Source of the DNA: Flavivirga amylovorans
GTDB lineage: Bacteria > Bacteroidota > Bacteroidia > Flavobacteriales > Flavobacteriaceae
DNA: 64,000 bases
Reading direction: 5' to 3'
Assembly (NCBI RefSeq): GCF_030540875.1
Contig: NZ_JAUOEM010000009.1
Location: forward strand, 43,784 to 107,783
The notes under the pieces were generated by a model. The model saw only the letters and a program-made list of their open reading frames with translations. It was not told the DNA's origin and did no database searches. Of this stretch, positions 17,427-26,526 are shown piece by piece. Each line of letters begins with the position of its first letter. The first letter of the stretch is position 1. A program made the translations under genes and the position numbers.

Positions 17427-18392
17427 ATGAAACTACAAACAAAAATACCATTGCAAAAGCAGTCTGAAAAACTAATAGACTATCATTCCAATATATTATT
17501 AATTGGTTCATGTTTTGTAGAAAATATAGGAGAAAAACTAGATTACTTCAAATTTCGAAATACTCAAAACCCGTTTGGTATTTTATTTCATCCCAAGGCT
17601 ATTGAAAGTTTAATCTCTGATGCTATAAACGAAAAAATATATTCTCAAGAAGACATCTTTTTTCATAATGAACAATGGCATTGCTTCAATGCGCATTCAA
17701 AATTTAGTAATACCTCTAAAGAGCTACTATTAAACGACTTAAATAAAAATATTAAGTTAACAAATCAACAAATTAAAGAATCAACACATATTGTAATTAC
17801 CTTGGGAACGGCTTGGGTATATCGTTTTGTTGATACTAAAGAAATAGTTGCGAATTGTCATAAAGTTCCTCAAAAACAATTTACAAAGGAGTTGCTTTCT
17901 GTTGGTGAAATTTCTAAATCAATAGAAACCATAGTGAGTTTAATTAGAAGTGTTAATTCCAAAGCTTCAATTATTTTTACAGTATCTCCAGTACGTCATA
18001 TAAAAGACGGATTTATTGAAAACACACAGAGTAAAGCGCATTTAATAACTGGAATACACCAGTTCTTAGGTCAAAAATCATCAATTGTTAATCGTCAATC
18101 ATTTTATTTTCCTTCTTATGAAATCATGATGGACGAACTCCGCGATTATCGTTTTTATAAAGAAGATATGATTCATCCCAATACAACAGCTGTTAATTAT
18201 ATTTGGAATTGTTTTCAAGAGGTTTGGATGTCTTTAAAAGCAGATAAAACCATGAAAGATATTGATGTTATTCAAAAAGGATTACAACACAAACCATTTA
18301 ATCCAAACTCTGAAGCACATCAAAGGTTTCTTCAAAATATAGAAGCTAAAAAAGCTCAAATTAAAACGCAGTTTTCATACATTGTATTTTAA
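17427..18392 (+). CDS. GSCFA domain protein
   Basis: The 321-residue protein has the family-defining segment ILLIGSCFVENIG near residues 23-35, then NPFGILFHP, a central LGTAWVYRF and VSPVRHIKDG. A C-terminal helix follows. GSCFA proteins resemble SGNH/GDSL-type hydrolases: the Ser of GSCF would be the nucleophile, and DMIHPN (near 250) supplies an Asp-x-x-His pair. This suggests an esterase or acyl-transfer activity, possibly on surface polysaccharide, but the substrate is unknown. There is no signal peptide. It is followed by a clear terminator at 18596, so it is a single transcription unit. Confidence 0.92.
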   Translation: MKLQTKIPLQKQSEKLIDYHSNILLIGSCFVENIGEKLDYFKFRNTQNPFGILFHPKAIESLISDAINEKIYSQEDIFFHNEQWHCFNAHSKFSNTSKELLLNDLNKNIKLTNQQIKESTHIVITLGTAWVYRFVDTKEIVANCHKVPQKQFTKELLSVGEISKSIETIVSLIRSVNSKASIIFTVSPVRHIKDGFIENTQSKAHLITGIHQFLGQKSSIVNRQSFYFPSYEIMMDELRDYRFYKEDMIHPNTTAVNYIWNCFQEVWMSLKADKTMKDIDVIQKGLQHKPFNPNSEAHQRFLQNIEAKKAQIKTQFSYIVF

Positions 18393-18595
18393 AATGTATA
18401 TAATTCAAAAGAGATTTTAAAGAAAAAACGACATGTGTTTATGGTTTTGAAAGCTAAATCTGTGTTGATATTTGTTGACTAGGATGCCCAAAATTGTATT
18501 ATTACTTTTAATCTTTTTTAATAACGGTTTATCGAAAAATTATGAATTCTAAATCTAATAATTGTAGATTTAAAATGCTATTAATCAGTTCGTAT

Positions 18596-18649
18596 AAAAA
18601 ACATCAATTGTAATAATCAGTAAAATGATTAGCAGTTGGTGTTTTTTTT
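18596..18649 (+). terminator. Long hairpin terminator after the GSCFA gene
   Basis: AAAAACATCAATTG pairs with CAGTTGGTGTTTTT, with G-U wobbles only when read as plus-strand RNA. An inner stem TAATCA/TGATTA extends it, and a T-run follows. The wobble pattern supports the plus direction. The flanking stretches 18393-18595 and 18650-18714 hold no gene that I can see. Confidence 0.75.
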
Positions 18650-18714
18650 ATACTGTTTCTTTGCTCTAAGAGATCAGTCCTTGAATTTAATATTAGTTTA
18701 ACTTTCTTTTAATG

Positions 18715-18742
18715 TTGCTTCTAAGCAAGTTCACTATTTTTG
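18715..18742 (+). promoter_or_regulatory. Promoter of the DUF4230 gene
   Basis: TTG (18715-18717) and TATTTTTG (18735-18742) are spaced 17 bp apart, a textbook Flavobacteriia promoter. The predicted leader to ATG 18865 is about 115 nt. Confidence 0.7.
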
Positions 18743-18864
18743 ACTTGTTAATTTAAATTCCATAAAATGCATTGGTTAGACTTCTTATGTCGAAGGAAAC
18801 TAATGTTTTTTTGTTTTATAAAATAAACTTCAAGAATACAATAGAATTATTTTTAAATTAGTGC

Positions 18865-19479
18865 ATGCGTAAAATTCTATTTGGTATTGTAATTACTTTG
18901 ATTATCCTGTTCTCCTTTAAATACTGTGGAGATAAGCAGAATGAGAAAGTAGTACTTCAGGAAAGTTCAGCTCTAATTCAAAAACAAATTAAAAATGTTG
19001 GAAAGTTAGTAGTGACCGAAGGTCATTTTAGTGAGGTCTTTAATTATAAGAACTCTAAAGATATTTTTGGAGATTATTTTACATCAGAAAAAAAGGCACT
19101 GATTGTTGTTAATGCTGAAGTCACAATAGCTTATGATTTAAGTAAAATTGAATTTGAAATAGATGAAGCTAATAAAACATTAACGATTATAAATATTCCA
19201 AAGGAAGAAGTGAAAATTAGTCCAGATTTAGAATATTATGATATACAGTCCGATTTCTTAAACCCTTTTGAGGCTAAAGACTATAATGATATTAAGAAAA
19301 TTGTTAAAGCATCGTTGAACAAAAAAATAGAAGCTTCCGATTTAAAAACAAATGCCAAGAATAGGTTAATAAGTGAACTTTCAAAATTTTATATCCTAAC
19401 AAATTCTTTAGGTTGGACTTTAGAATATAACAAAAACCCAGTATCTACAATAGATGCTTTACAAGATTTAAAATTATAA
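18865..19479 (+). CDS. DUF4230 domain protein
   Basis: The 204-residue protein has an N-terminal hydrophobic anchor (KILFGIVITLIILFSFKYC) and one extracytoplasmic domain. It shows the family features LVVTEGHFSEVF, ALIVVNAEVTIAYDL and TLTIINIPKEEVKISPDLEYYDI (given in parts). The function of DUF4230 is unknown. The Cys at the end of the hydrophobic stretch (FKYC-GDK) could be a lipidation site, but the context is poor. It is the first gene after a strong promoter, 9 bp from the PLP dehydratase gene downstream, so the two are probably cotranscribed. Confidence 0.88.
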   Translation: MRKILFGIVITLIILFSFKYCGDKQNEKVVLQESSALIQKQIKNVGKLVVTEGHFSEVFNYKNSKDIFGDYFTSEKKALIVVNAEVTIAYDLSKIEFEIDEANKTLTIINIPKEEVKISPDLEYYDIQSDFLNPFEAKDYNDIKKIVKASLNKKIEASDLKTNAKNRLISELSKFYILTNSLGWTLEYNKNPVSTIDALQDLKL

Positions 19480-19488
19480 TTATTGGTA

Positions 19489-20427
19489 ATGAATAAATCT
19501 ACTTTACAAAAAATTCATAATCTTATAAAACCCTACATACACAGAACTCCAGTTTTAACATCAAAGTTATTAAATGATATATGTGAAGCGGAAGTGTTTT
19601 TTAAATGTGAAAACTTTCAAAAAATGGGAGCATTTAAAATGAGGGGAGGGGTAAATGCTATTTTGAATTTAACAGAAGAACAAAAAAGTAAAGGAGTTGT
19701 TACGCATTCTTCTGGAAACTTTGCACAAGCATTATCTTTGGCAGCTAAAACACTTAATGTGAAAGCATACATAGTTATGCCTAAGAATGCTCCACAAGTT
19801 AAAAAGGATGCTGTTAAAGCTTACGGAGGTGTAATTATTGAATGTGATTCCAGTACGAAAGCCAGAGAAACTGAAGCAGCAAGAATTCAAAAAGAAAAAG
19901 GAGTCACCTTTATTCATCCTTCTAATCAAGATCATGTTATTTATGGTCAGGGAACGGCCGCTATAGAGTTGTTGGAAGATTATCATGATTTAGAGTATAT
20001 ATTCACACCAGTAGGAGGAGGTGGTTTATTGGCAGGAACTATTCTAGCGGCAAATCATTTTTCGAATGGATGTAAAGTCATTGCTGGCGAGCCTAAGGAA
20101 GTTGATGATGCTTATAGATCATTGATTTCTGGAAATATTGAAAAAAATGAAACATCTAACACCATAGCAGATGGTTTACGAACTCATTTAGGGGATAGAA
20201 ATTTTCCAATTATAAAAGAGCATGTTGAAAAAATAATACGAGTTGAGGAAGACGACATTATTAAAGCAATGAAATTAATTTGGGAACGAATGAAGATTAT
20301 CGTTGAACCATCGGCTGCAGTTGCTTTTGCTGCTGTTTTAAAAGAAAAAACAGATATTAAGAATAAGAAAATTGGAGTTATATTATCTGGAGGCAATGTA
20401 GATTTATCTAACTTATCTTTTAAATGA
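19489..20427 (+). CDS. PLP-dependent threonine/serine dehydratase or serine racemase
   Basis: This 312-residue fold-type II PLP enzyme has the Schiff-base lysine in ENFQKMGAFKMRGG (K50), the SSGNFAQA loop and the glycine loop GGGGLLAGT near 178. It lacks a C-terminal ACT regulatory domain, so it is catabolic-type threonine ammonia-lyase, serine dehydratase or serine racemase, not the regulated biosynthetic IlvA. Sequence alone does not decide between these. ATG 19489 is preferred to the TTG at 19483. It follows the DUF4230 gene closely. Confidence 0.9.
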   Translation: MNKSTLQKIHNLIKPYIHRTPVLTSKLLNDICEAEVFFKCENFQKMGAFKMRGGVNAILNLTEEQKSKGVVTHSSGNFAQALSLAAKTLNVKAYIVMPKNAPQVKKDAVKAYGGVIIECDSSTKARETEAARIQKEKGVTFIHPSNQDHVIYGQGTAAIELLEDYHDLEYIFTPVGGGGLLAGTILAANHFSNGCKVIAGEPKEVDDAYRSLISGNIEKNETSNTIADGLRTHLGDRNFPIIKEHVEKIIRVEEDDIIKAMKLIWERMKIIVEPSAAVAFAAVLKEKTDIKNKKIGVILSGGNVDLSNLSFK

Positions 20428-20523
20428 TAGAAATCTATTACAGGTTTTCTTAAGAGAAATAAAAATTTACATTAATAAACACTCTTTTTACATTTTTATA
20501 AAATAAAAGAGAATTACGAATTG

Positions 20524-20531
20524 TATTTTTG
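20524..20531 (+). promoter_or_regulatory. -7 element before the enoyl-CoA hydratase gene
   Basis: TATTTTTG matches TAnnTTTG and lies 18 bp before ATG 20550, which would give a very short leader. No clear -33 box is visible. Confidence 0.45.
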
Positions 20532-20549
20532 TTTTAATAATAATTAAAT

Positions 20550-21302
20550 ATGGACGAATCATACGTAAAGTTAAGAGTTGAAAAAAATGTTGGATATATA
20601 GAATTTTTCCATCCTAATAGAAACTCTATGCCCAGTGATGTTTTAGCATTGTTATCAAAAACTATTACAGAAACTGGGAATAATAAAGATGTAAATGTTA
20701 TTGTATTAAAAAGTGGAGGCAATAGAACCTTTTGTGCTGGAGCCAGTTTTAATGAAGTCATATCCATAGAAAATGAAGAAACAGGAGCACTTTTTTTTTC
20801 AGGGTTTGCAAATGTGATAAATGCGATTCGTAAATGTCCAAAATTAATTATTGGTCGTGTTCAAGGAAAAACGGTAGGAGGCGGTGTTGGCTTGGCAGCT
20901 GCGACAGATTATTGTTTGGCTACAAAATATGCGTCTATTAGGTTAAGTGAGCTAAGTATTGGTATTGGCCCTTTTGTAATAGAACCTGTTGTTACTAGAA
21001 AAATAGGATTAACTGCCATGTCTCAAATGACCATAGATGCTGAAACGTTTTTCTCAGCAGAATTTGCTAAAGAAAAAGGATTGTATGCAGATGTTTTTGA
21101 AACAGTGGAAGAACTTGATGAAGCTGTTGAAAGCTTGGCTACTAAAATAGCATCCTATAATCCTGAAGCTTTAAAAGAAATGAAAACCGTTTTTTGGAAA
21201 GGTACCGGCCACTGGGATACTTTATTAACCGAACGTGCCGAAATAAGTGGTAAACTAGTGTTGAGTAAATTTACAAAAAAGACCTTGAAGCGGTTTCGGT
21301 AA
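20550..21302 (+). CDS. Enoyl-CoA hydratase/isomerase family protein
   Basis: The 250-residue crotonase-fold protein has the CoA-binding and oxyanion-hole segments FCAGASFNEV (near 64-73) and GKTVGGGVGLAAATDYCLA (near 110). It also has SELSIGIGPF, where the catalytic glutamate of hydratases usually lies. Many subfamilies share this fold (enoyl-CoA hydratase, methylglutaconyl-CoA hydratase and others). No CoA-pathway gene is adjacent, so the substrate stays open. It is convergent with the aromatic amino acid hydroxylase gene, 7 bp away with no terminator hairpin in between. Confidence 0.92.
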   Translation: MDESYVKLRVEKNVGYIEFFHPNRNSMPSDVLALLSKTITETGNNKDVNVIVLKSGGNRTFCAGASFNEVISIENEETGALFFSGFANVINAIRKCPKLIIGRVQGKTVGGGVGLAAATDYCLATKYASIRLSELSIGIGPFVIEPVVTRKIGLTAMSQMTIDAETFFSAEFAKEKGLYADVFETVEELDEAVESLATKIASYNPEALKEMKTVFWKGTGHWDTLLTERAEISGKLVLSKFTKKTLKRFR

Positions 21303-21309
21303 CCTTGAG

Positions 21310-23067
21310 TTAAACATTTACTGTTTGCCTAACAATCTCTAAGCCATCATCAATTAAATGACCAACTTCTGGTCTGTTTTGTTTTATGGTTTCTAAATGA
21401 TTTAAAATACTTTCACAAAGGTTAGATTCGTTACCTATAGCTGCTAATTCGTAGAGTTCTACTGGTAATAACCAATCATTAGGATGTTTTTCGATTAATT
21501 GTTCCAGCACTTTAGTTCTGGAAATGGTTTTATTTTTATGATCTCTGTAATCTCTAACTTGCTGATAAAGTGCTTCTAATTGTATGTGTTGATCAGATTT
21601 TTTTATTTGAATTGTTTTGGTGGAAGGAACATGTGTAATTAAATCAAAGCTATTTAAATCTGCAATGCCAGAGAATGCAGAAACAATTTCTTTTCCTATG
21701 GCCATATCATAAATACCCCATTCTGGTTGAAACAATACTGTGTCATTATGCGTAACGGTACAATTTTTTAAGCTAATGAGTATTATTTTTCCTTGAAGGT
21801 TGCGCTTACCGGTAATAATTTCACCAGATACTTTTATGCCGCCTTCAAACTCTAAAACAATGCTTTGTTCTTCATAAATAGCATAAGCACTTAAGTCGCG
21901 CGGACTCATGTCTTCAATAGCCAAATTGATTCCTTTAAGTTTGCCTATGGGAGATCCAAAACCTTTATTGTGAGTTCTAGTACCGTGTCCTACCAATTCT
22001 TTTTCTCTATAAGCTAAAGCTGTTTCTCCAGTAGTTTGAATATAAATGGGATGTCCGTTATTTTCAATTGCATTAGTAAATATTCCAGAAATTTGTATTC
22101 CAGTACTTAATTCTACAGTCCCTAAAGCTTTAGAGTCTATTAATTTAGTTACTCCAGAAAGCCCGCCTTTACGAACAGCCATCGTATTTGCAAATTCCTC
22201 TAAAATAAGGCTTAAATGTGCAAAATCAGGTGTGACAAAAAGCTGAGGTTGTGGTTTGGTAATATCAAAATCTTTATAAGTAGCATCAATGTTATAAGGT
22301 GACTTTTCTACTTCATCTGTCATACACCAAGCACTTTCACCAATAGAGGATAATAAACCTGCACCATATATTTTTGGGTTTTCTAGAGAGCCAATTAAGC
22401 CATATTCAACGGTCCACCAATGTAGATTTCTAATAAGTGCCATCTCACTTGGTTTGCCCATGTTTTGCTGTAAATCTTCTACTTTCTTTTCTGCAGTAGC
22501 AATGTCGCTTTCGTTAGAGTTTGGAGCCTCCTTTATAATAGATAAATGCCTCACGGCTTCGTATAATTCATAATCTTTTGCAGAAGAAATCGCTTTACAA
22601 CCAATTTCTCCAAAACGCCTTAAATATTCTGCATATTCAGGATTCGCTATAATAGGAGCATGCCCAGCGCCTTCATGAATAATATCGGGAGCTGGTGTAT
22701 ATTCTATATGCTCTAATTGCCTAATATCACTAGCGATAACTAATACATTGTATGCTTGAAATTCCATGAATGCATTTGGTGGGATAAAACCATCAACAGC
22801 AACTGCCGCCCAACCAATGTCTTTTAAAATCCTATTCATGCCATACATATTAGGGATACTATCAATGGAAATACCTGTCTGGTTTAAGCCTTCCAAGTAA
22901 GATTTATGTGCAACAGTACTTAGGAAGTCAACATTTTTACGCATTACATAGCGCCAAACTGCTTGATTTATAGCAGAATAGTCCTCATAGTTTTGAGGTT
23001 TTATAAACTGCATTAAATGCTTGGGCAAACGATTTAAAATAGGATTAGTTTCAATAGCGTTAGACAT
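21310..23067 (-). CDS. Biopterin-dependent aromatic amino acid hydroxylase (phenylalanine 4-monooxygenase type)
   Basis: The enzyme hydroxylates an aromatic amino acid, most likely phenylalanine to tyrosine, using Fe(II) and tetrahydrobiopterin. The iron ligands appear as PDIIHEGAGHAP (H131, H136) and the Glu of SSIGES (E244). The catalytic domain spans about residues 25-320. The C-terminal 260 residues are not part of the roughly 280-residue proteobacterial enzyme. They are beta-rich (GTVELSTGIQISG, LEFEGGIKVSGEIITGKR) with a helical end. As far as I recall, the long 580-residue form is common in Flavobacteriia, so this is not a local fusion. Its role in this tail is unknown. The gene is divergent from bestrophin. 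Confidence 0.92.
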   Translation of the reverse strand: MSNAIETNPILNRLPKHLMQFIKPQNYEDYSAINQAVWRYVMRKNVDFLSTVAHKSYLEGLNQTGISIDSIPNMYGMNRILKDIGWAAVAVDGFIPPNAFMEFQAYNVLVIASDIRQLEHIEYTPAPDIIHEGAGHAPIIANPEYAEYLRRFGEIGCKAISSAKDYELYEAVRHLSIIKEAPNSNESDIATAEKKVEDLQQNMGKPSEMALIRNLHWWTVEYGLIGSLENPKIYGAGLLSSIGESAWCMTDEVEKSPYNIDATYKDFDITKPQPQLFVTPDFAHLSLILEEFANTMAVRKGGLSGVTKLIDSKALGTVELSTGIQISGIFTNAIENNGHPIYIQTTGETALAYREKELVGHGTRTHNKGFGSPIGKLKGINLAIEDMSPRDLSAYAIYEEQSIVLEFEGGIKVSGEIITGKRNLQGKIILISLKNCTVTHNDTVLFQPEWGIYDMAIGKEIVSAFSGIADLNSFDLITHVPSTKTIQIKKSDQHIQLEALYQQVRDYRDHKNKTISRTKVLEQLIEKHPNDWLLPVELYELAAIGNESNLCESILNHLETIKQNRPEVGHLIDDGLEIVRQTVNV

Positions 23068-23198
23068 AATTGATTTAGAATAAGGTTTTGTTAAGTAAAA
23101 ATACGAAATCTATAAATAATTGCTTGTTTTTATGTGTTTTTAACAATGTTAATCTAAAGGCATATTTTAGTACTTTTAGGTTTTTAAATCTGAAAACT

Positions 23199-24302
23199 AT
23201 GTACACAAGACGCATATTTCCTGTAATGGGAATTTTGAAATGGACGCGAAGGCACATTTTTTTATTTATATTTCTAGCTTTAATACCTGTACTTTTATTT
23301 GATGTATTGGGATTAAAATGGTTACATGTACCATGGTTACCGCTTGGGGTATTAGGAACTGCCGTCGCATTTATTGTGAGTTTTAAAAATAATGCGTCTT
23401 ATGACAGGCTTTGGGAAGCTAGAAAAATATGGGGAGGTATTGTTAATGCATCACGTTCCTGGACTATTATGGTAAAGGATTTTATAAATAATAATCATAC
23501 CCTAGAAGATAGAACAGAAGACGAAATGTATTCTATTAAACGAGAGTTGGTACATAGACATATAGCTTGGCTAACAGCGTTGAGATATCAGCTTAGAGAG
23601 GACAAACCATGGGAAATGCATCTTAAAGCGGGGAAATCTAATAAAGAATTTAGAGCTTCAAAGTATAGAGTTTGTGAAGATGTAGAAGATCTTGATGGCG
23701 CTATTAAGCCATATATTTCAGAAGCAGAATATAAAGAAGTTTTTGCAAAAGGAAATCAGGCATCCCAATTATTAGGAATTCAATCCAGACGCCTAAAAGA
23801 ATTAATGAACCAGGGTTTAATAGAGGATTTTAGACATATGGAAATGACCAATATGTTGGTCGAATTTTATTCACTTCAAGGTAAAAGTGAGCGTATTAAA
23901 AACTTTCCATACCCAAGACAATTTGCAACACTTAATTATTTATTTGTATGGATTTTTATTTTATTAATTCCCTATGGAATTATGGAAGAATTTGAAAGTT
24001 TTGGCGATAAAATTTTAGGGTTGCTAAGTAGGCATGAAGAACGAGACTCTTTAATGCATGTAGCTCAAGAAACTATTGCAAGGCATTTTGTATGGTTTTC
24101 TGTACCTTTTAGTGCTTTAATTTCATGGGTATTTCATACTATGGAATCTATTGGTGAGAATACAGAGAACCCTTTCGAAGGGGGGCCTAATGATGTGCCT
24201 ATTACAGATTTAAGCCGTGGTATAGAGATAGACATAAGACAACTTATTGATGATACTAATATACCAGATCCGTATGTTTGGCCAAATAATATAGTGATGT
24301 AA
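23199..24302 (+). CDS. Bestrophin family chloride-channel-like protein
   Basis: This is a 367-residue membrane protein. The N-terminal MYTRRIFPVMGILKWTRRHI leads into helices near 18-55 and two more near 230-260 and 280-310. The bestrophin signature follows: FIVSFKNNASYDRLWEARKIWGG (split over residues 60-82), and a late PFEGGPNDVPITDLSRGIEIDI segment near 325-345. Bacterial bestrophins form pentameric ion channels in the inner membrane. The frame is open upstream to 23088, but ATG 23199 gives the family N-terminus and is preferred. A bidirectional terminator follows 2 bp after the stop. Confidence 0.92.
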   Translation: MYTRRIFPVMGILKWTRRHIFLFIFLALIPVLLFDVLGLKWLHVPWLPLGVLGTAVAFIVSFKNNASYDRLWEARKIWGGIVNASRSWTIMVKDFINNNHTLEDRTEDEMYSIKRELVHRHIAWLTALRYQLREDKPWEMHLKAGKSNKEFRASKYRVCEDVEDLDGAIKPYISEAEYKEVFAKGNQASQLLGIQSRRLKELMNQGLIEDFRHMEMTNMLVEFYSLQGKSERIKNFPYPRQFATLNYLFVWIFILLIPYGIMEEFESFGDKILGLLSRHEERDSLMHVAQETIARHFVWFSVPFSALISWVFHTMESIGENTENPFEGGPNDVPITDLSRGIEIDIRQLIDDTNIPDPYVWPNNIVM

Positions 24303-24304
24303 TA

Positions 24305-24334
24305 AAAACAGCGACTCAATTGAGTCGCTGTTTT
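24305..24334. terminator. Bidirectional terminator between bestrophin and DUF4136 genes
   Basis: A perfect 15-bp inverted repeat, AAAACAGCGACTCAA and its complement with no spacer, has A and T tracts at its ends. It sits between two convergent genes and serves both. Confidence 0.85.
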
Positions 24335-24339
24335 ACTTT

Positions 24340-24909
24340 TTATTGCTGAGCTATTGGAGGATATTTCGTCATAATTTCTGTAACAAACTCTTTAATACGA
24401 GCTTCTTTTTTCTCCATATTTCTGCTTAAATAACCAGTTCCCATGCCCTGCCAAACTAATTCTTTTTTATTAGAATCGATAAGGTCTATATATAAAACAC
24501 CTTGTGTACTAGTCGATACGCTAGGCTGATTCCAGCCCCAGCCCCAACCTGGTCCAAAACCTGCACCCCAAGGACCAAAGCCTCCCCAGCCCCAGCCTCC
24601 AAAACCCCAAGAGTTATTGTAAACGTCTACACGTTGTTGGGATTTTGTAAAAAGGCTTACTAGTAAATCGGGACTTTCAGATTTTATAAAGCCTTTAGTT
24701 AGCATTTCAGCTTCAATAGCACGAAGAATTCTTCGTTTATCCAAATCGCTAATTTCAGCTTTGTCAATACCTGTTTTAAAAAATGCAAAAGTTTTGTATT
24801 CTCCAAAATTAGCATTCTTATCATAATCTGCTGCAACGCGCACAGAGCTGCACGAAGTAATCACAATAAGCAATACTAAAAGTGGTAAAAAGTTTAATAG
24901 TTTTTTCAT
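24340..24909 (-). CDS. DUF4136 domain lipoprotein
   Basis: The 189-residue protein has a lipoprotein signal peptide with lipobox VITSC (Cys near residue 20). A DUF4136 domain follows: VAADYDKNANFGEYKTFAF near the start, IEAEMLTKGF in the middle and LYIDLIDSNKKELVWQGMG late. A Gly/Trp/Pro-rich loop (FGGWGWGGFGPWGAGFG) interrupts the domain near 105-130. Such loops are common in the family. It is an envelope protein of unknown function, probably on the inner leaflet of the outer membrane. It is convergent with bestrophin and shares its terminator. Confidence 0.93.
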   Translation of the reverse strand: MKKLLNFLPLLVLLIVITSCSSVRVAADYDKNANFGEYKTFAFFKTGIDKAEISDLDKRRILRAIEAEMLTKGFIKSESPDLLVSLFTKSQQRVDVYNNSWGFGGWGWGGFGPWGAGFGPGWGWGWNQPSVSTSTQGVLYIDLIDSNKKELVWQGMGTGYLSRNMEKKEARIKEFVTEIMTKYPPIAQQ

Positions 24910-25036
24910 AGCCTTTTTGTTTTAGTTTTACAATACACAATGAGCCTTAAAATCAATGATTTTAAGTGTTTTTTTATTTGTAATAGTATCAATAATCATA
25001 CCAAGCCTTTGGTATATTGCGTTATAGCCGTATTTG

Positions 25037-25189
<153 letters not shown>

Positions 25190-25286
25190 CTAAATAATAT
25201 CATTATGAGTGCTAAAAATAACTTGACTCATTTGATTTATAGCAAAGATAATGTAATTTGGATTGATTTTTGAATACGGTAAGTAT

Positions 25287-25625
25287 ATGATATTAATTTT
25301 GAAATATTTGGTGCCGAACGGATATACCGGGTTGACTATTTTTCCTTTTGTGTTTTTAAAATCGAAAGCTTTGAAAAATCATGTTGTTTTAATCAATCAT
25401 GAAAGAATTCATTTGAAACAACAATCTGAAATGTTGGTGATTCCCTTTTATTTGATTTATATGATCGAATTTTTAATACGATTATTTCAATATAAAAATT
25501 GGAATTTAGCGTATAGAAATATTTCTTTTGAACGTGAAGCTTATGCTAATGAATTTAATCTAGTTTATCTCAAACATCGACCATTTTGGGGATTTTTAAA
25601 TTATATTCGCAGCAATGATATTTAA
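25287..25625 (+). CDS. Small membrane protein with HExxH motif
   Basis: The protein has 112 residues from ATG 25287; a TTG at 25263 is an alternative. H38-E39-R-I-H42 is a zincin HExxH motif. E84 in FEREAY, about 42 residues later, could be the third ligand, as in the M48/M56 (BlaR1-type) gluzincins. Hydrophobic segments near 8-26 and 50-66 flank the motif, which would place the active site at a membrane face. At 112 residues it is far smaller than known M56 or M48 proteases, so activity is uncertain. Its end overlaps the next gene by 11 bp, implying cotranscription with the ACC-deaminase homologue. Confidence 0.75.
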   Translation: MILILKYLVPNGYTGLTIFPFVFLKSKALKNHVVLINHERIHLKQQSEMLVIPFYLIYMIEFLIRLFQYKNWNLAYRNISFEREAYANEFNLVYLKHRPFWGFLNYIRSNDI

Positions 25626-26526
25626 GCTTGGACATAGTATAAATCAGCAAGTAAATTTACTTGATAATAAAGAGATCGAGTTGTTTATAAAAAGAGAAGA
25701 TGAAATTCATCCTTTTGTGTCTGGAAATAAATATAGAAAGCTTAAATACAATCTTCATGAAGCCAAGAAAAAGGGTTTTAAAACGCTTCTTACTTTTGGA
25801 GGTGCTTTTTCTAATCATATAGCAGCAGTAGCTTCAGCTGGACATTTATTAGGTTTTAAAACAATTGGTGTTATTAGAGGTGAGGAGTTGGAAAATAAAA
25901 TTTCTGATAATGACACCTTAAGTTTTGCTAAGCAAAATGGCATGGCGTTTAAGTTTGTTTCTAGAGAGTTATATAGAGATAAAACATCCCAGGCTTTTTT
26001 GGACAAATTAAAAGATGCATTCAACGATTTTTACTTAATTCCAGAAGGCGGTACAAATACTTTAGCTGTTAAAGGTTGCGAAGAAATATTAACCAAAGAA
26101 GATGAAACTTTTGATTATATATGTTGTGCGGTTGGAACAGGCGGAACGATTTCCGGACTTATAAATTGTTCAAAACTCGGTCAACAAGTTTTAGGTTTTC
26201 CAGCCTTAAAAGGTGATTTTTTACGACAAGATATTAGTAAATTTGTAACTAAAACGAATTGGGATCTTGTAACCGACTATCATTTTGGCGGTTATGCCAA
26301 AATAAATGAAGAACTCGTATCGTTTATAAATCAGTTTAAAAACAGATATGCCATCCCGTTAGACCCTGTTTATACAGGTAAAATGATGTTTGGGATTTTT
26401 GATTTAATTAATAAGGGTTATTTTAAAAAAGGTTCAAAAATTTTAGCAATCCATACAGGTGGCTTGCAGGGTATTAAAGGAATGAATAGTGTATTAAAAA
26501 ATAAAAACTTAGCAATAATTGAATAA
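25615..26526 (+). CDS. 1-aminocyclopropane-1-carboxylate deaminase / D-cysteine desulfhydrase homologue
   Basis: This 303-residue fold-type II PLP enzyme has the lysine-bearing segment SGNKYRKLKY (near 37-45), the GGAFSNHIAA loop and the phosphate-binding VGTGGTISG near residue 175. Enzymes of this group deaminate D-cysteine or ACC; the family often cannot be assigned to one substrate from sequence. The length is slightly short of ACC deaminases (about 335). It overlaps the HExxH gene upstream by 11 bp and the glucosaminidase gene downstream by 8 bp, making a three-gene overlapping cluster that probably continues into hemL. Confidence 0.88.
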   Translation: MIFKLGHSINQQVNLLDNKEIELFIKREDEIHPFVSGNKYRKLKYNLHEAKKKGFKTLLTFGGAFSNHIAAVASAGHLLGFKTIGVIRGEELENKISDNDTLSFAKQNGMAFKFVSRELYRDKTSQAFLDKLKDAFNDFYLIPEGGTNTLAVKGCEEILTKEDETFDYICCAVGTGGTISGLINCSKLGQQVLGFPALKGDFLRQDISKFVTKTNWDLVTDYHFGGYAKINEELVSFINQFKNRYAIPLDPVYTGKMMFGIFDLINKGYFKKGSKILAIHTGGLQGIKGMNSVLKNKNLAIIE

